From Turnera subulata (taxonomy: Eukaryota > Streptophyta > Magnoliopsida > Malpighiales > Passifloraceae), in the NCBI GenBank assembly GCA_028386065.3, contig JAKUCV010004446.1:25867-89866 (forward strand): a stretch of DNA of 64,000 nt, given 5' to 3'. Under the pieces are notes generated by a model. That model was not told the DNA's origin. It made no database searches and was given only the letters and a program-made list of their open reading frames with translations. Below, piece after piece: positions 35,913-47,809 of the stretch; position 1 is the first letter of the stretch; each line of letters begins with the position of its first letter. The position numbers and the translations under genes were made by a program.

Positions 35913-36943
35913 TGTTAGCATAAACATGTGTTAAGTGCTTAAGTAAGCAATTAATTATGATTAATCTTTTTTAGTATATTTAAGATGATTATTCAATGCC
36001 TATATTATTATTTTGATGATTAACAAATAGTGTGGAAAGCTCTTGTGTGTTTTAAGCATTTGCAAAAAATTTTGTTTCTAGCAGAAACCAAATACCGTGA
36101 AGATTTGGCTTCAGCGTGGCTTTTCCATCGAACCAAAGTGTCGCTGTCTTGGTAGATGGAGTTGTGGTCTCGAAAAGTAGCTGACTTTAAAGCAATTAAA
36201 GCAACGGATTTACTTGGTCTCCAAGGGTCAGTAAACGGTCAGAAAAGTGGTCCTCACACCCTCTTTCATGCCTCAATGAGCTGGTGGTCCTCACTTCCAT
36301 TTTTGGAGATACTTTTTGAAGATTAAAGAACAATTTCTGCCCAAGTAATTACCAGTTTTGGTTCAGCCAATAGCCAAACGTTAACGGTTTTTAATTGAAG
36401 AAAGAAGTCAATTTGTGCGCCACCTGAAAGCAATCTAGCCGTTGGAAGACACTCCTCCCCAACCTTAGAATCTATAAATAGAGGATTGAAGCCTCACAGC
36501 AATTCAACCTAGCCATTCAAGAGATTCTAAGTTGTGAAAAAGAGCATACCTTGTGAGATTTTCTTTGTGCAAATTTATGTAACTTCTTGAGTGAGTCACT
36601 CTTGAAGCCTTGATCATTGAGAGGTTGTAATCAGCAGGATTAGGGGTTAATCTTGTTGGATAAACAAAGCTAGGTTCAGCTTTGGGTTAGGTTTACCAAG
36701 TTCAGCCCGCAAAAACGTGTGTACCATAGGTTATTTGGCTCGCCTGCAATAGCCAAGATAGTGGATAGTGAGAAATCCTAAAGGGGGGATTTTTGGGTAG
36801 TGGATGTACTCCTGAGTGTGGAATCACTATAAATTGCTTGCGTTTTTTTGCTTTTCTATCTTCATCATCGCATTTACATTCTGCACCACATTTGGCTTCT
36901 GTGTTGAGCCAAATCTCTGAAACTCCGAAAAAGAGGAAAATCT
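35913..36943 (+). repeat. 5' LTR of the SIRE-like element, 3' end deleted
   Basis: It starts TGTTAGCATAAACATG and matches 46750-47804 until about 36943; the last about 45 bp of the LTR, present in the 3' copy, are missing. TATAAATA lies at 36473-36480. The ATTTGGCT/AGCCAAAT pair is at 36890-36914. Confidence 0.88.
36473..36480 (+). promoter_or_regulatory. TATA box of the SIRE-like LTR
   Basis: TATAAATAGAG is conserved in the 3' LTR near 47297, with matching flanks. It is the expected Pol II promoter for the element RNA. Confidence 0.7.
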
Positions 36944-37975
36944 AATCACACATACGGACCAAAGAAGAAAGATTTGGCTCTTAAGGCGGACCAAGAGTCT
37001 AGTGATGAGTACAATGATGTGGATATGGCACTAATCACGACAAAGTTTGTCAAATTTCTTCAAAAGAGAAGGCAAATGAAGGGAAAGGGTTTCCAAGGTG
37101 CCAAATCGACTGAACAAAAGAAAGACTCACTAGTGTGTTTAGTTTGCAACCGACCAGGCCATATCAAGTCAGAATGCCCACATCAAAAGGCCAAATCTGA
37201 TTTCCCTAGGAACAAAGTGAAGAAAGCTATGTCAGCATGGGATGACTTGGATTCATCAAGTGACTCTGATTCAGATGAAGTAATAAATCTATGCTTAATG
37301 GCTCGAGAAGATATAGAGGTAAATGATTCTCTTCATTACACTTTTGATGAACTTCAAGATGCATTTGAAGAATTGCATGATAAGTATGAACAAGCACTTA
37401 AGAAAAACATTTCATATAAGAAACGTATTGATTTGCTTGAATTTGATCATGCATCTCACGCATATGAGACTCTTGAGCGTGCACATGCTGAAAGTTTGTC
37501 TATTTGTGAGTCATTAAAGAAAGAGAAACTTGCTGCTCAAAATGCATATAATGATGGGAAAAAGTTAACTAGTAATTTGAGCAGGTGTGAAATGATGATT
37601 TAAAAGAATGATGCTCTAAAGGCTGAAGTAGAGGATCTAAAATGTTCCTTAGAAAAGTTTACTAGTGGAAGAGATAGCGTGAATATGCTATTAGGTCAAC
37701 AAAGGAACTCAATATACAAAAGTGGAATAGGTGCGACACATATGGTTTTTAACAAGCCAAATCTACCTGTCAAGTTTATCAAAGCTGAATCAAGAACACC
37801 ATACAGATCTAGGTATCATGAACATCATAGCTATCATGAACACTCACATAAACCTGATATCACATGCTATTATTGTGGAAATATTGGTCATACAATCAGG
37901 TCATGCTTTCATAGGAAGAGGAGCAACCATGTCAAATATATTTGGGTTCCGAAAGGAGCCAAATCTAACCCTTAA
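36944..37975 (+). pseudogene. SIRE-like gag, N-terminus deleted
   Basis: Reading enters directly from the LTR junction with no start codon. It contains KFVKFLQKRRQ, a first knuckle CLVCNRPGHIKSEC, acidic/Ser-rich sequence, a coiled-coil region (FDELQDAFEELHDKYEQALKK and onward), a stop near 37603, then a second knuckle CYYCGNIGHTIRSC and a terminal HVKYIWVPKG. The two-knuckle, coiled-coil layout and the IWVPK end match the gag at 22924-24267 and the SIRE lineage. The UBN2-type N-terminal domain is missing. Confidence 0.82.
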
Positions 37976-38015
37976 TGACCCAAGTTAGTTTGGATACCTA
38001 GAACATGATCATTTG

Positions 38016-39240
38016 ACAGGATGCAAGAGATGAATGGGTTGTGAACAGCGTTGTTCAAGACACATGACAGGTGACCCATCAAAGTTTACATCCCTTCTCT
38101 CAAAACACCGAGGTAATGTTACATTTGGTGATAATTCAAAAGGAAAAAATCTCTGTATTGGTAAGATTGGTGCTAATCCAACTATTGAGCATGTGCTTCT
38201 TGTTGATAATCTTAAGTACAATTTGTTTAGTATTAGTCAGAATTGTGACAAAGGATTCAGAGTTATATTTTAATCATCAAGATGCCTTGTGAGTAGAGTT
38301 AATGATGAGAATGTCTTGTTTGTTGCAAAGAGGATTGGTAATCAAAACTCTATATGTTTAAATGATGTTACTAATCCTGAGATCAAGTGCTTCAGTGCAA
38401 GAATAGATACTCCAAATTTATGGCACAGGAGGCTTCGGCATGCAATTCTTGAACTTATTTCAATTCTGTCAAAGAGAGATTTGGTCGATGGTCGCCAAAG
38501 CTAAAGTTCGAGGCAAAAACCAAATGTCGTGCATCTCAGCTTGGTAAAAAAAGCAAAAGTTCTTTTAAGCCAAAACACGTGGTATCAACTTCTTGACCTC
38601 TTGAACTCCTACATATTGATCTATTTGGTCCTATGAGAACTGTGAGTCCTGGTGGTAAAAAGTATACATTTGTTATGGTGGATGATTATTCTAGATTTAC
38701 ATGGGTTCTTTTTCTTTCTCCAATAGATCATGCATGTCAAGAAATTGGCTCACTAGTTAGGAAGCTACAAAATGAAAAAGGTTATAAAATTTCTAAAATT
38801 AGAAATGGTCATGGAGGAGAATTCGATAATTCTACCTTCAATCATTTCTGTGAACAAAGTGGCATTGAACACACATTTTCGACTCTTAGAACACCTCAAC
38901 AAAATGGAGTTATGGAAAGGAAGAATCGAATCTTGCAAGAAATGGCTAGAACTTTGCTTAATGAGTATAAGTTACCTGCCTATTTCAGGGCTAAGGGTGT
39001 GAACACAACATGCTATGTCTTAAATAGAGTCTCTTTGCGTCCATTGATTGAAAAGACACTTTATGAGATCTGGCATGACAGATAGCCAAATATTGCATAT
39101 TTTTGCACATTTGGCTCCAGATGTTACATCTCGAATACAAAGGATAATCTTGATAAGTTTCAAGCTAAGTCTGATGATGGCATATTCCTTGGTTATTCTT
39201 TTAGTAGTAAAGCTTATAGGGTATATAACAAAAGAACTAT
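38016..39240 (+). pseudogene. Protease and integrase of the SIRE-like element, broken
   Basis: The protease region reads in pieces around 38025-38280 (CSRHMTGDP, then NLFSIS). The catalytic Asp codon reads as Asn and one base is missing next to it. The pre-integrase segment (LWHRRLRHA) is at about 38415. The integrase core is open at 38633-39085: HIDLFGPM just upstream, FVMVDDYSRFTWV, the GGEFDNSTF Asp position (here HGGEFDN, with the preceding Asp of the usual SDHGGEF altered) and GVMERKNR with Glu. A frame change at about 39085 leads to the C-terminal part. Confidence 0.8.
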
Positions 39241-40522
39241 GGTTGTTGAAGAATCTATGCATGTGGTGTTTGATGAGATTAACCTGAATGATCTTAGTGA
39301 TGATACAGAAGCTGAGTTTACTCCTGAGAATCAGCCACAAGTTGTTGATATTGATGAGACAAAAAATGAGCAACTTCCTAATCCAGTTGAGACTCAACAA
39401 CATTTGGCTTCTCTCGAGCCAAATTCTCAGTATAATGATGTGCAGCCAAATGTTCTGGAATCTGGCTCAAGCTCACAGCTGAGAAACTTTGAGGTTCAAG
39501 AACAAAAAGGACATTCAACTGAGGCCATATTAGGTGATCCTAGAAGAGGAGTAACCACCAGATTCAAATTGCAAAACATCAATACACATGTTGCCTTTTT
39601 GTCTCAAGTTGAGCCTAGAAATGTCAATGATGCCACACTTGATGAAAACTGGGTGATGGCAATGCAAGAAGAGCTTAATCAGTTTGAGAGGAATAATGCG
39701 TGGGAGCTTGTTGCAAGACTAAATGACCATCCTGTCATTGGAACCAAATGGGTCTTTAGGAACAAACTTGATGAATCAAGAACTGTGGTAAGGAACAAAG
39801 CTTGATTGGTAGCACAAGGGTGTCAAGAGGAAGGTATTGACTATGATGAGACCTTTGCACCAGTAGCTAGACTTGAATCCCTTCGCATGTTGCTTGCATT
39901 TGCATCATTTAAATCTTTCAAACTCTATCAAATGGAAGTCAAGAGTGCTTTTCTAAATAGATATATCATGGAAGATGTATATGTAGAACAACCTCCAGGA
40001 TTTGAAAACCATGAGTATCCACAATATGTTTTTGATTGAAAAAGGCATTGTATGGTCTTAAACAAGCACCTAGGGCTTGGTATGATAGGCTAAGCTCATA
40101 TCTCTTCTCACAGTACTTTACAAGAGGAAAGGCAGACTCAACTCTATTTGTAAAATCCAACAAAGATGATATCATTATTGTGCAAATATATGTTGATTAT
40201 ATGTTATTTGGTGCTACTAATGAATCTCTTTGTCAAGAGTTTGAAAAGCTAATGCACAACGAGTTTGAAATGAGCATGATGGGAGAATTAAATTTCTTCT
40301 TGGGTTTTCGAGTCAAGCAACTTGGTGGTGGCATTTTTCTTAATCAACCAAAGTAGACACGTGAGGTGCTGAAAAGATTTGGTTTATGCGAAGCCAAAAG
40401 TAGTCCAACATCAATGAGCACTAGCTCCAAACTTGACAAGCATGAGAATGTTAAGGATGTTGATGTGAAATTATACAGAGGCATGATAGGTATCTCATTT
40501 ACCTTATAGCTACAAGACCAGA
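39241..40522 (+). pseudogene. Reverse transcriptase of the SIRE-like element
   Basis: A Ser/Gln-rich linker (39241-39540) precedes RT. Motifs: NWVMAMQEELNQFERNNAWELV, VIGTKWVFRNKLDE, then after a TGA at 39803 (where Arg is conserved) VAQGCQEEGIDYDETFAPVARLE, MEVKSAFLN, and after a frameshift near 40038 KALYGLKQAPRAWYDRL. The catalytic motif reads YVDY instead of YVDD, so the second Asp is lost. Stops at 40354 and near 40508 follow. Confidence 0.87.
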
Positions 40523-41133
40523 CGTTATGTATAGTGTTTGCTTGTGTGCTAGAATTCAATCATGCCCAAAAGAATCTCATCTTAGAGCTATCCAGCGCAT
40601 CCTCAAGTACTTAAAAGGAACATCATCTTTAGGCTTGTGGTATTCTAATGTGAACTCTTTAGAACTAAGAAGCTACTCAGATGCAGACTTTGTAGGATGC
40701 ACTCTTGATAGAAAAAGTAAAAGTGGTACTTGTCAACTACTTGGACAATCACTTGTATCTTGGTCAAGTAAAAAGCAAAATTCAGTTGCTACTTCCACAA
40801 CCGAGGCTGAATATATAGTAGTTGGTGCATGTTGTGCACAATTGTTATGGAAGAAACAAACACTTGCTGATTTTGGACTAACCTTTGAGTGTGTTCCTAT
40901 ATTTTGTGACAGCTCAATGCCATCAACCTAACCAAAAATCCCGTGCAACACTCTCGAACCAAGCACAACATTTAAGTGACACATCATTTTATTCGAGACC
41001 ATGTGTTGAAAAAGAATGCGGCTATTGAGTTTGTGAGGACTGAAAACCAACTGGCTGATTTCTTTACCAAACCATTGAGGGAAGATCAGTTCACCAAAAT
41101 CAGACTCAAGCTTGGAATTTGCAATATACCATA
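40523..41133 (+). pseudogene. RNase H of the SIRE-like element
   Basis: Open 40527-40931 with the copia RNase H pattern: RILKYLKGTSSLGLWY, SDADFVGCTLDRKSKSGTCQLLG, SWSSKKQNSVATSTTEAEY, then a frame change to NLTKNPVQHSRT-like and FFTKPLREDQF sequence ending near 41133. The catalytic Asp and Glu positions (SDAD, TTEAEY) are kept. RNase H removes the RNA strand during cDNA synthesis. Confidence 0.85.
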
Positions 41134-41517
41134 AGTATTCTGATTTTGTTTCACATTTGGTTTCTATGTGTTCATACATATCATAACATATTGCACACAT
41201 ATGCACTTAGAATATATACAATTGTGACTCAATTCACACTTGCATTAAGCATATGAGCATATGAGGACACATCAAGGCTGTCATCAAATCATCAAAGGCA
41301 TCAAGAAGCAAGAGCTGCAGTATTTGATTCAAGGATGAGCCAAAATTTATTATCTTGTAGGCAAAAGGCAGCGGTTAATAAAAAGAAGAAAGAGAGTGAA
41401 AAGTCAACTGGACAAAATCTAACACAACGGCTATATGGTATGACCCGCATCTGACAGAAGAAAAAGTAACTGAAAAAGCAAGGGAGTTATTAATGGAAGT
41501 TGAGTTATCCTTCTCTC

Positions 41518-41524
41518 TTTAAAA
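41518..41524 (+). promoter_or_regulatory. TATA-like box upstream of the accessory ORF
   Basis: TTTAAAA is followed by a strongly CT-rich leader and ATG 41629, 111 bp downstream. The layout matches 20024 in the related copia element. Confidence 0.4.
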
Positions 41525-41628
41525 CCCGTGACTACCTTTCTCTTCCATAACCCATTTCCTCCTCAACTTCCTTTTTCAGTTTTTCTCTGAAACACAAGCT
41601 CCTCAATAACCCTAAATCACTTACCATC

Positions 41629-41976
41629 ATGAGAACCAACATCGGTAAGGGCAAAGCTCTAAGGCAAACACCCTCAAAACAAAAACCACCAAAACCCCAG
41701 CACCTCCAAAAGGAAGAACCAAGAGTGCTGCTGCTCAATTCGTCTTCAAGCAGTCCTCGACGCCTAAGAAGAAAAAGGGGATGGAGATTAAAGCGAGCAT
41801 GAGCCCTGAATTGACCTCACTACAGAGAGAAGCTAAAGCTCAAATCGAGAAACTTAAGCTTGGGTCACAACCTGAGCATGCAAAGCCAGAAGGAACATCA
41901 AAACCTCCAGAAAATGATTCTGATCCGAAGATTCATGCATTCAACCTTGAAGATACACCACCGGATAATATCTTTG
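41629..41976 (+). pseudogene. SIRE-like accessory ORF, N-terminal part
   Basis: ATG 41629 opens a basic N-terminus (MRTNIGKGKALRQ). A frame change near 41740 leads into a Lys/Pro/Glu-rich segment (MSPELTSLQREAKAQIEKLKL) that ends at the inserted Tat-like LTR at 41977. The remainder is at 43805-46009. Position and basic start resemble the ORF at 18627-19910. Confidence 0.6.
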
Positions 41977-43800
41977 TGTGAACACTCAAGTTTAGCCACT
42001 TATGTTATTTTAATGGTTTTTATTGTATTTCAGAGCCCAAGGTTATTCTTATTAATTGTTGGACTTTAATTTGGCTTAGAAAACCAATTTTGTGGAAAAG
42101 AGGAATAATAGAGATTCTTGGAGTGTATGCTATGGAATTTAGGAAAAATATTAGAATCCTAACTTTGCGCGCAAAAATCAGAATTAATAGAAAACCCGGA
42201 CAGAATAGGAATGACGTGAACAGTAACCCGGACCTGCGGACGTCTCTCAACGACAGCCAGGCCCGAGCGGACATCCTTGGAAGACCACCATGACACAGCG
42301 GTCATGTCGTGATGACCGCCGCGCCATGTCGGTTAAGTGGTCCTATTTTGGCAACTTTCTCTACAGTGAGCACAGTCCACTTAACTAACGATTTCGGGAG
42401 CTTCAGGGGTCCAATTGACATGAGACTTGTTTGATATGAAACTAGACTCATAGGGCTTTCTGTGGATATAAATTTCATAATTTTTGGCCTAGTAGATTTA
42501 GAGCAGTAATTAATTAAATCAGCCCAGCAGTGCAGAAATCTAGCACCGACCTAGGCCCACTTTTTTTGCGATATCTAGAGCTGCAGAATTGCGATTTAGG
42601 ATTTTTTTATATGGTCGGAAATCAAGAAGAATTATCTAAAACTTTGTAGAAGAGCCTAGAGTCTCATTTTGTCGTCTACAAGGTCGAAATTGGTGTGCAA
42701 TTTACGGGTTACAAAACAGGTAAAGCACCGACTTGGTGAGCAAGTCAAGGACTTTGTTTCCAATCTGATCTAGGAGTCTTGAACCGACCTATGGACGAAT
42801 TGTACACTATATATAGGTCTCTAGGGATTACCGAGGAAGGGGGCTGCAACATTGAGTAGTGTTAAAGCACTCAATTGATCGAATCTTCTCTCTACACACA
42901 CCCTAAAGCGCATTAGCTTGGAGAAACTCTTTAGCTTGATTTATTCTTCAATTCTTATTTATTTTCTCTCTCATATCTCATGTGTTTTTGCTCTAATTGT
43001 GTTTTATTATTAGTTTTTACAGAGAAGAAGTCGAATTCACGGGCTTAGGAGCAATCCAATCGCAATCTCGGTGCCAAGAACATCAAGAACTCGCATAGAA
43101 GCTACTGCAGAGCGCAGTCTCGGTAAATCAATCATATCTGGAGTTCTAGACCTCAAATTGGTATGTTTTTAGACTCTATGGAAAGCTAAGATAAAGATCT
43201 ACAAATTTTCTGGTGAGCTTAGAGGCTGAATCGATCGTTTGGTGCGCTTAAAATCGTCTCCAATTCGACACATAGTTTCTGTCCGAAAATCAAGGTAAGT
43301 CTTCTTATACCTTTTCAATTCTAATTGGATTTTCTTGCTGAAAATTTGACAATATAATGACGTTGTTGTGTTCTCTTGAGTGTTTGATTTGAATCTAAGA
43401 ACTACCTGAGCTTTGAACCTAACCGGGGTATGTAGGATGTCACTAGTGGTGGAGACGCAAGCTCAGTTATCTTTTACCCTCTTCTTTCCTATATATATAT
43501 ATATATATATATATATACTGCTGCTGGAAATTTGGTTTACACACATCCACACACGCACCAAAGCATAAGTATTCGCTTAAATTGCATATTATTTCGCCCA
43601 AGCATAGAAGGGGTGCCTCATACCTTCCTATCTATGACAAACCCCCGAGTCCGGCTTCTTTGGTTCGCAAATCGGTTTCTTTTGTGGGCATAAAGGAGTT
43701 ATTCTCTGGTTTTTCCTGAGTTTTTCCCCTGTAATAAATCTTAGGTGGCGACTCCATCAATCACCGAAGGTGAGAAAGTTCCGGATTCGAGTGCGTGTAT
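41977..43800 (+). mobile_element. Tat-like LTR with a stub of internal sequence
   Basis: It starts TGTGAACACTCAAG, as does the LTR ending at 50023. The LTR ends near 43743, and PBS-like TGGCGACTC follows at 43746-43754. About 50 bp beyond this still resemble the leader of the minus-strand Tat element (48460-48515). So it is an LTR plus the first internal bases, not a clean solo LTR. I see no convincing target duplication. TATATATAGG-type box near 42808. Confidence 0.7.
43490..43517. repeat. (AT)n microsatellite
   Basis: About 14 AT units within the Tat-like LTR. Confidence 0.95.
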
Positions 43801-43804
43801 CGAG

Positions 43805-46009
43805 TCTGGTGAGGTGTATGTTGCTGATAAAACTCTGATAGGATCGATTGAGACACAATCTGATGCTAGGAATGTTGTTGATAGTACTATCATCAGTGCT
43901 GAAAAGGAACCTGATTCTAGTAATAAGTTTAGGTCTCTTGATAAAGCTGTTTGTGTTGGTGAGGTGTTGCTTGTCAAAAGCCAAAATTGATTATTTGGGT
44001 AGAAAGCGCTTGAATCTAGAGAAAAGATTAAGCCTTTATGTGGAATCAGTGATGCTGGTGAAGGTTCTGGCTTATCAAAAGCCAAAAACAAGCCTCTTGT
44101 TCAGTTTGTGAGATCACTTGTCCCACCTTCGGGAAAGGATGTTGAAGAATTCTATGTGGAGAAGATGAAGGAACTGGGTGGTGCCTGAATTCATATGAAG
44201 AACAACGATGAAGAAGATTTTGTTGCAGAGCGAGCCAAATCCAGCACTCGTGAAGTAGATCACAGCTTGGCTGATAAAGAGGCCAAATCCAGAGAACCAA
44301 AGAGGACAGAAGAAATAGAGAAGGAAAAAGTGCTGAGATTATTGATGAAATCCCACTCAGGATTCTAATTTCTGAAGCTGATGTAGATGCTAAGGAAGAT
44401 TTGGTCCAAACTGTTGAGAAAGCCAAATCTACTGAAGAGAGTCACAGGAAGACCTGAATGAAGAAAATGATAAAAGCTTGCTGCCAAAAGGAGATTTGGC
44501 TCAACCTTAGACCAAATCTGCCACTGAGAATGTCATTCCACAAACTGAACCAGAAAGGGAGGTAGAGAGTTCAAAGACCAAATCAGAAGTGCCAAAGCTG
44601 AAGATCCCAAAACATTTGGCTCAAACTCCAACCACCCAAGCTTCTAGTGCTAGACATGTCAGGCCAAGCACTCGTGTGAAGACTGTATTTGGAAAAGGAG
44701 GGAAGAAACTTGGAGAAAAGGTTGTTGAGGTTGACTCTGATGATGTTGGAATTCACAGTGAAAATTCACATGTCAATGAAGAAACCAAGAAGAGAAAGAG
44801 AGTTGATGATGAACAGGAAAGTTCTGGTGCCCAACAGAATGCAAAAGAGCCAAATAATAGTCATAAAGAACAGAATTCAGATGAAGACAATGTGAGGAAG
44901 AAGGAATCAGAGAAAAATAAAGATGAAAATAATGATGACAGTGAAGAGAATGAGGACAAAGATGAAGAAGATGGTGAGACTGACAAGGGTGAAGATGATC
45001 AAGAAAAGGATGAGGAGTCCGAAAAAGAAGAAAAGATTACTCCTACACCAGCCAAAAGAAAGCTAAAAAATATGTCAAAATCAGGTTTCAAGAAGAGGGT
45101 CAAAAAGAAGTACTTCACTCACACTCCAACATATACAATGGAGCTTGAAGATTTTGAAGCAATTGGGGTAACGAAACTGCTGAAGGATGCCACTCTTGAG
45201 ACCTTTGCCACCTTGAAGGTTCAAGGTTATGAAGCTCTTATGAAGGAATTTTAAGACAACAAGACAGACGAGTATGGAGATGAAGGGCTAGTTGAGTGCA
45301 TCAAGACAACAATCAAAGACAAGAAGATCAAGGTGACAACTGAGTTTTTCTTTGAGATGCTGAAAATCAAGCCTGGGAAGATCAGATTTTACGATTCAGC
45401 ATCCGGGACTCCAATCAATATTCCAAAGACTCCATGTCAGAACAAGCAAAATCAAGTTTCGACAACTATGAGTCTAGCAATTACAACAATCTAAAACCCA
45501 GAGACAGAACTCTCATGTATACACTGACTCGGGTTATCATGCCAAGGAAGAACTCTCAAACCATGGTCAAGAAGCTTGATCAATGGATTTTGGCTTGCCT
45601 CATCAAGAAGTCCTCCATATGCTTTGGTACTCTCATTCTTCATCACATGGCACTCTACAACGAGCATTCCCATGGTTCTCTGATTACTCTTTTGGCCAAG
45701 AAACTAAAGATTACCCCTACACTTGCTGATAAGCCTACTGTTCTCAAGAAGATCAATTCGGATACTCTGGATAAGATGTCTATCAAGCCAAATCCTGATG
45801 GCGAATATGCTGTCACCAAATCTGCTGGAAAGGGCCCAAAAATTGGTGATGTGTCAGAACAAGTGACTACTCTCAAGGGAGAGATCAGTGAGCTGAAGGA
45901 AGAAATGAGCTCTATCTGCAACCAAATGAAGAAATCTCAGAAGAAGATCTTTGAGAAGCTTGACCAAATTGCTACAACCCTCTCTCGCGATGCGTCTGAT
46001 GACGAATGA
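43805..46009 (+). pseudogene. SIRE-like accessory ORF, main part
   Basis: Readable through many frame changes from about 43805. A main open piece 44589-45254 holds basic sequence, a long acidic low-complexity region (Glu/Asp/Lys, about 44780-45030), a basic patch and FTHTPTYTMELEDFEAIG. After a TAA at 45252 and a frameshift near 45430, piece 45434-46009 has RTLMYTLTRVIMPRK, WILACLIKKSSICFGTLILHHMA, and a C-terminal coiled coil (EQVTTLKGEISELKEEMSS). RTLMYTLTRVIMPR matches YRVLFYLLTRVIKPR of the ORF at 18627-19910, so the two are the same protein family. The start of the 43745 frame is read-through from the Tat-like stub. Function unknown. Confidence 0.65.
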
Positions 46010-46749
46010 TGCTCCTACAGATCTGATGCTTTAGGTCATGTACTGCATTCCCATCTTTTATCTATTCTGCATAAGCATTCTATTTTCTTACTACTGCTCT
46101 TATTGGTTTGTAAGACTTGAATATTTGGTTCTGCTTGGATATTTGGTTTTATGTTGCTATTATCTCCTTTGGATCTTATTTTTTTTGCTGATTCCAAAAG
46201 GGGGAGATGAATGTTGTTGTTGATTTGTTAAATTTGTTGTATGTTCTACTGTTGTTGCGATATTTTGTGTGTGAAAATTTTTATGCAGGGAACAACATTT
46301 GGCTCAGTGGAACAACCAAATGTCGATGAGCTTATAATGTTGATAAAATTGGCTAATGTGAAAGCCAAATGATTATTGTAAGAAACACTCATGTGCTTAT
46401 AATGATGTTATATATTTGGCTGATGTGTAAGCCAAATGATATGTTGAGAATTTCTTTGCAGGGATACTTGTGTGAAATTTGGGTATGAAATCATACCAGA
46501 GGAATTTGTATACTGTGCTCTTATGCAGGGGGAGCTATTGGCAAAAAGGCCTTTAGCATTCTTTAGTATACGATGCATATACGCAGGGGGAGCATTTGGC
46601 TGAAAAATTGAGCCAAATGAATGCGTTAAAATTTTCTCAAACTATGCTTTAAAACAGGGGGAGTTTTGCTTATCCGGTTATCTTATTTCTAACCACTGTT
46701 TTATTAGAGAAATTAGTAACATGTTTGTCATCATAAAAAAGGGGGAGAT
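46010..46749 (+). other. 3' UTR with repeated polypurine tracts and paired ATTTGGCT/AGCCAAAT motifs
   Basis: GGGGGAG tracts occur near 46200, 46528, 46585, 46657 and at 46741; the last touches the 3' LTR. ATTTGGCT (or AATTGGCT) followed by AGCCAAAT occurs at 46347/46363, 46414/46430 and 46594/46611, with a degenerate pair at 46297/46314. No gene. Confidence 0.75.
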
Positions 46750-47804
46750 TATTAGCCTAAACATGTGTTAAGTGCTTAATTAAGTAATTAATTAAGAATA
46801 ATCTTGTTTAGTATATTTATGATGATTATTCAATGCATATATTATTATTTTGATGATTAACAAACAGTTAGAAAGCCATGTGTGTTTTAAGCATTTGCAG
46901 AAAATTTGGTTTCTAGCAGAAACCAAATACCGTGAAGATTTGGCTTCAACGTGACTCTTCCATCGAACCAAAGTGTCGCTGCCTGGCAGTTGGAGTTGTG
47001 GTCCCAAAAAGTAGCTGACTTTAAAGCAATTAAAGCAACGGTCTCCAAGGGTCAGAAAACGGTTAGAAAAGTGGTCCTCACATTCACTTTCATGCCTCAA
47101 AGAGCTAGTGGTCCTCACTTCCATTTTTGGAGATACTTTTTGAAGATTAAAGAACAATTTCTGCCCAAGTAATTGCCAGTTTTGGTTTAGCCAACAACCA
47201 AACGTTGACAATTCTTAATTGTAGAAAGAAGTCAACTTGTGCGCCACCTGGAAGCAATCTAGCCGTTGGAAGACACTCCTCCCCATCCTTAGAATCTATA
47301 AATAGAGAATTGAAGCCTCACAGCAATTCAACCTAGCCATTCAAGAGATTCTAAGTTGTGGAAAAAAGCATACCTTGTGAGATTATCTTTGTGCAAATTT
47401 ATGTAACTTCTAGAGTGATTCACTCTTGAAGCCTTGATCATTGAGAGGTTGTAATCAACAGGATTAGGAGTTATTCTTGTTGGGTAGACAAAGCTAGGTT
47501 CAGCTTTGGGTTAGGTTTAGCATGTTCAGCTTGCAAAAACTTGTGTACCATAGGTTCTTTGGCTTGCCTGCAAAATCCAAGAAAGTGGATAGTTAGAAAT
47601 CCTAGAGGGGGGACCTTTAGGTAGTGGATGTACTCCTGAGTAGGGAACCACTATAAATTGCTTGCGTTCTTTGCTTTTCTGTCTTCATCATCGCATTTAC
47701 ATTCTATACCACATTTGGCTTCTGTGTCGAGCCAAATCTCTGAAAATTCAAAAAAGAGGAAAAGCTAATTTAACCCCCCCTTCTTAGCTTTTTCTGGGCC
47801 AACA
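46750..47804 (+). repeat. 3' LTR of the SIRE-like element
   Basis: It starts TATTAGCCTAAACATG (TG changed to TA) and ends GGGCCAACA at 47804, followed by GGGAT. It includes TATAAATAGAG near 47297 and an ATTTGGCT/AGCCAAAT pair near 47712-47736. Confidence 0.9.
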
Positions 47805-47809
47805 GGGAT

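Larger units (their letters stand above)
35913..47804 (+). mobile_element. SIRE/Maximus-like Ty1/copia element
   Basis: LTRs at 35913-36943 and 46750-47804. GAGAT at 35908-35912 and GGGAT at 47805-47809 form a 5-bp target duplication with one change, inserted in Tat-like ORF1. Internal order: gag, protease, integrase, RT, RNase H, accessory ORF, repeated polypurine-like tracts. The end of the 5' LTR, the PBS and the start of gag are deleted. A Tat-like LTR interrupts the accessory ORF. Confidence 0.9.

Noticed and set aside
41977..43800. Clean Tat-like solo LTR with target duplication
   Set aside because: PBS-like and leader-like sequence follow the LTR, and no matching duplication is found at the two ends, so it is described as an LTR plus internal stub.
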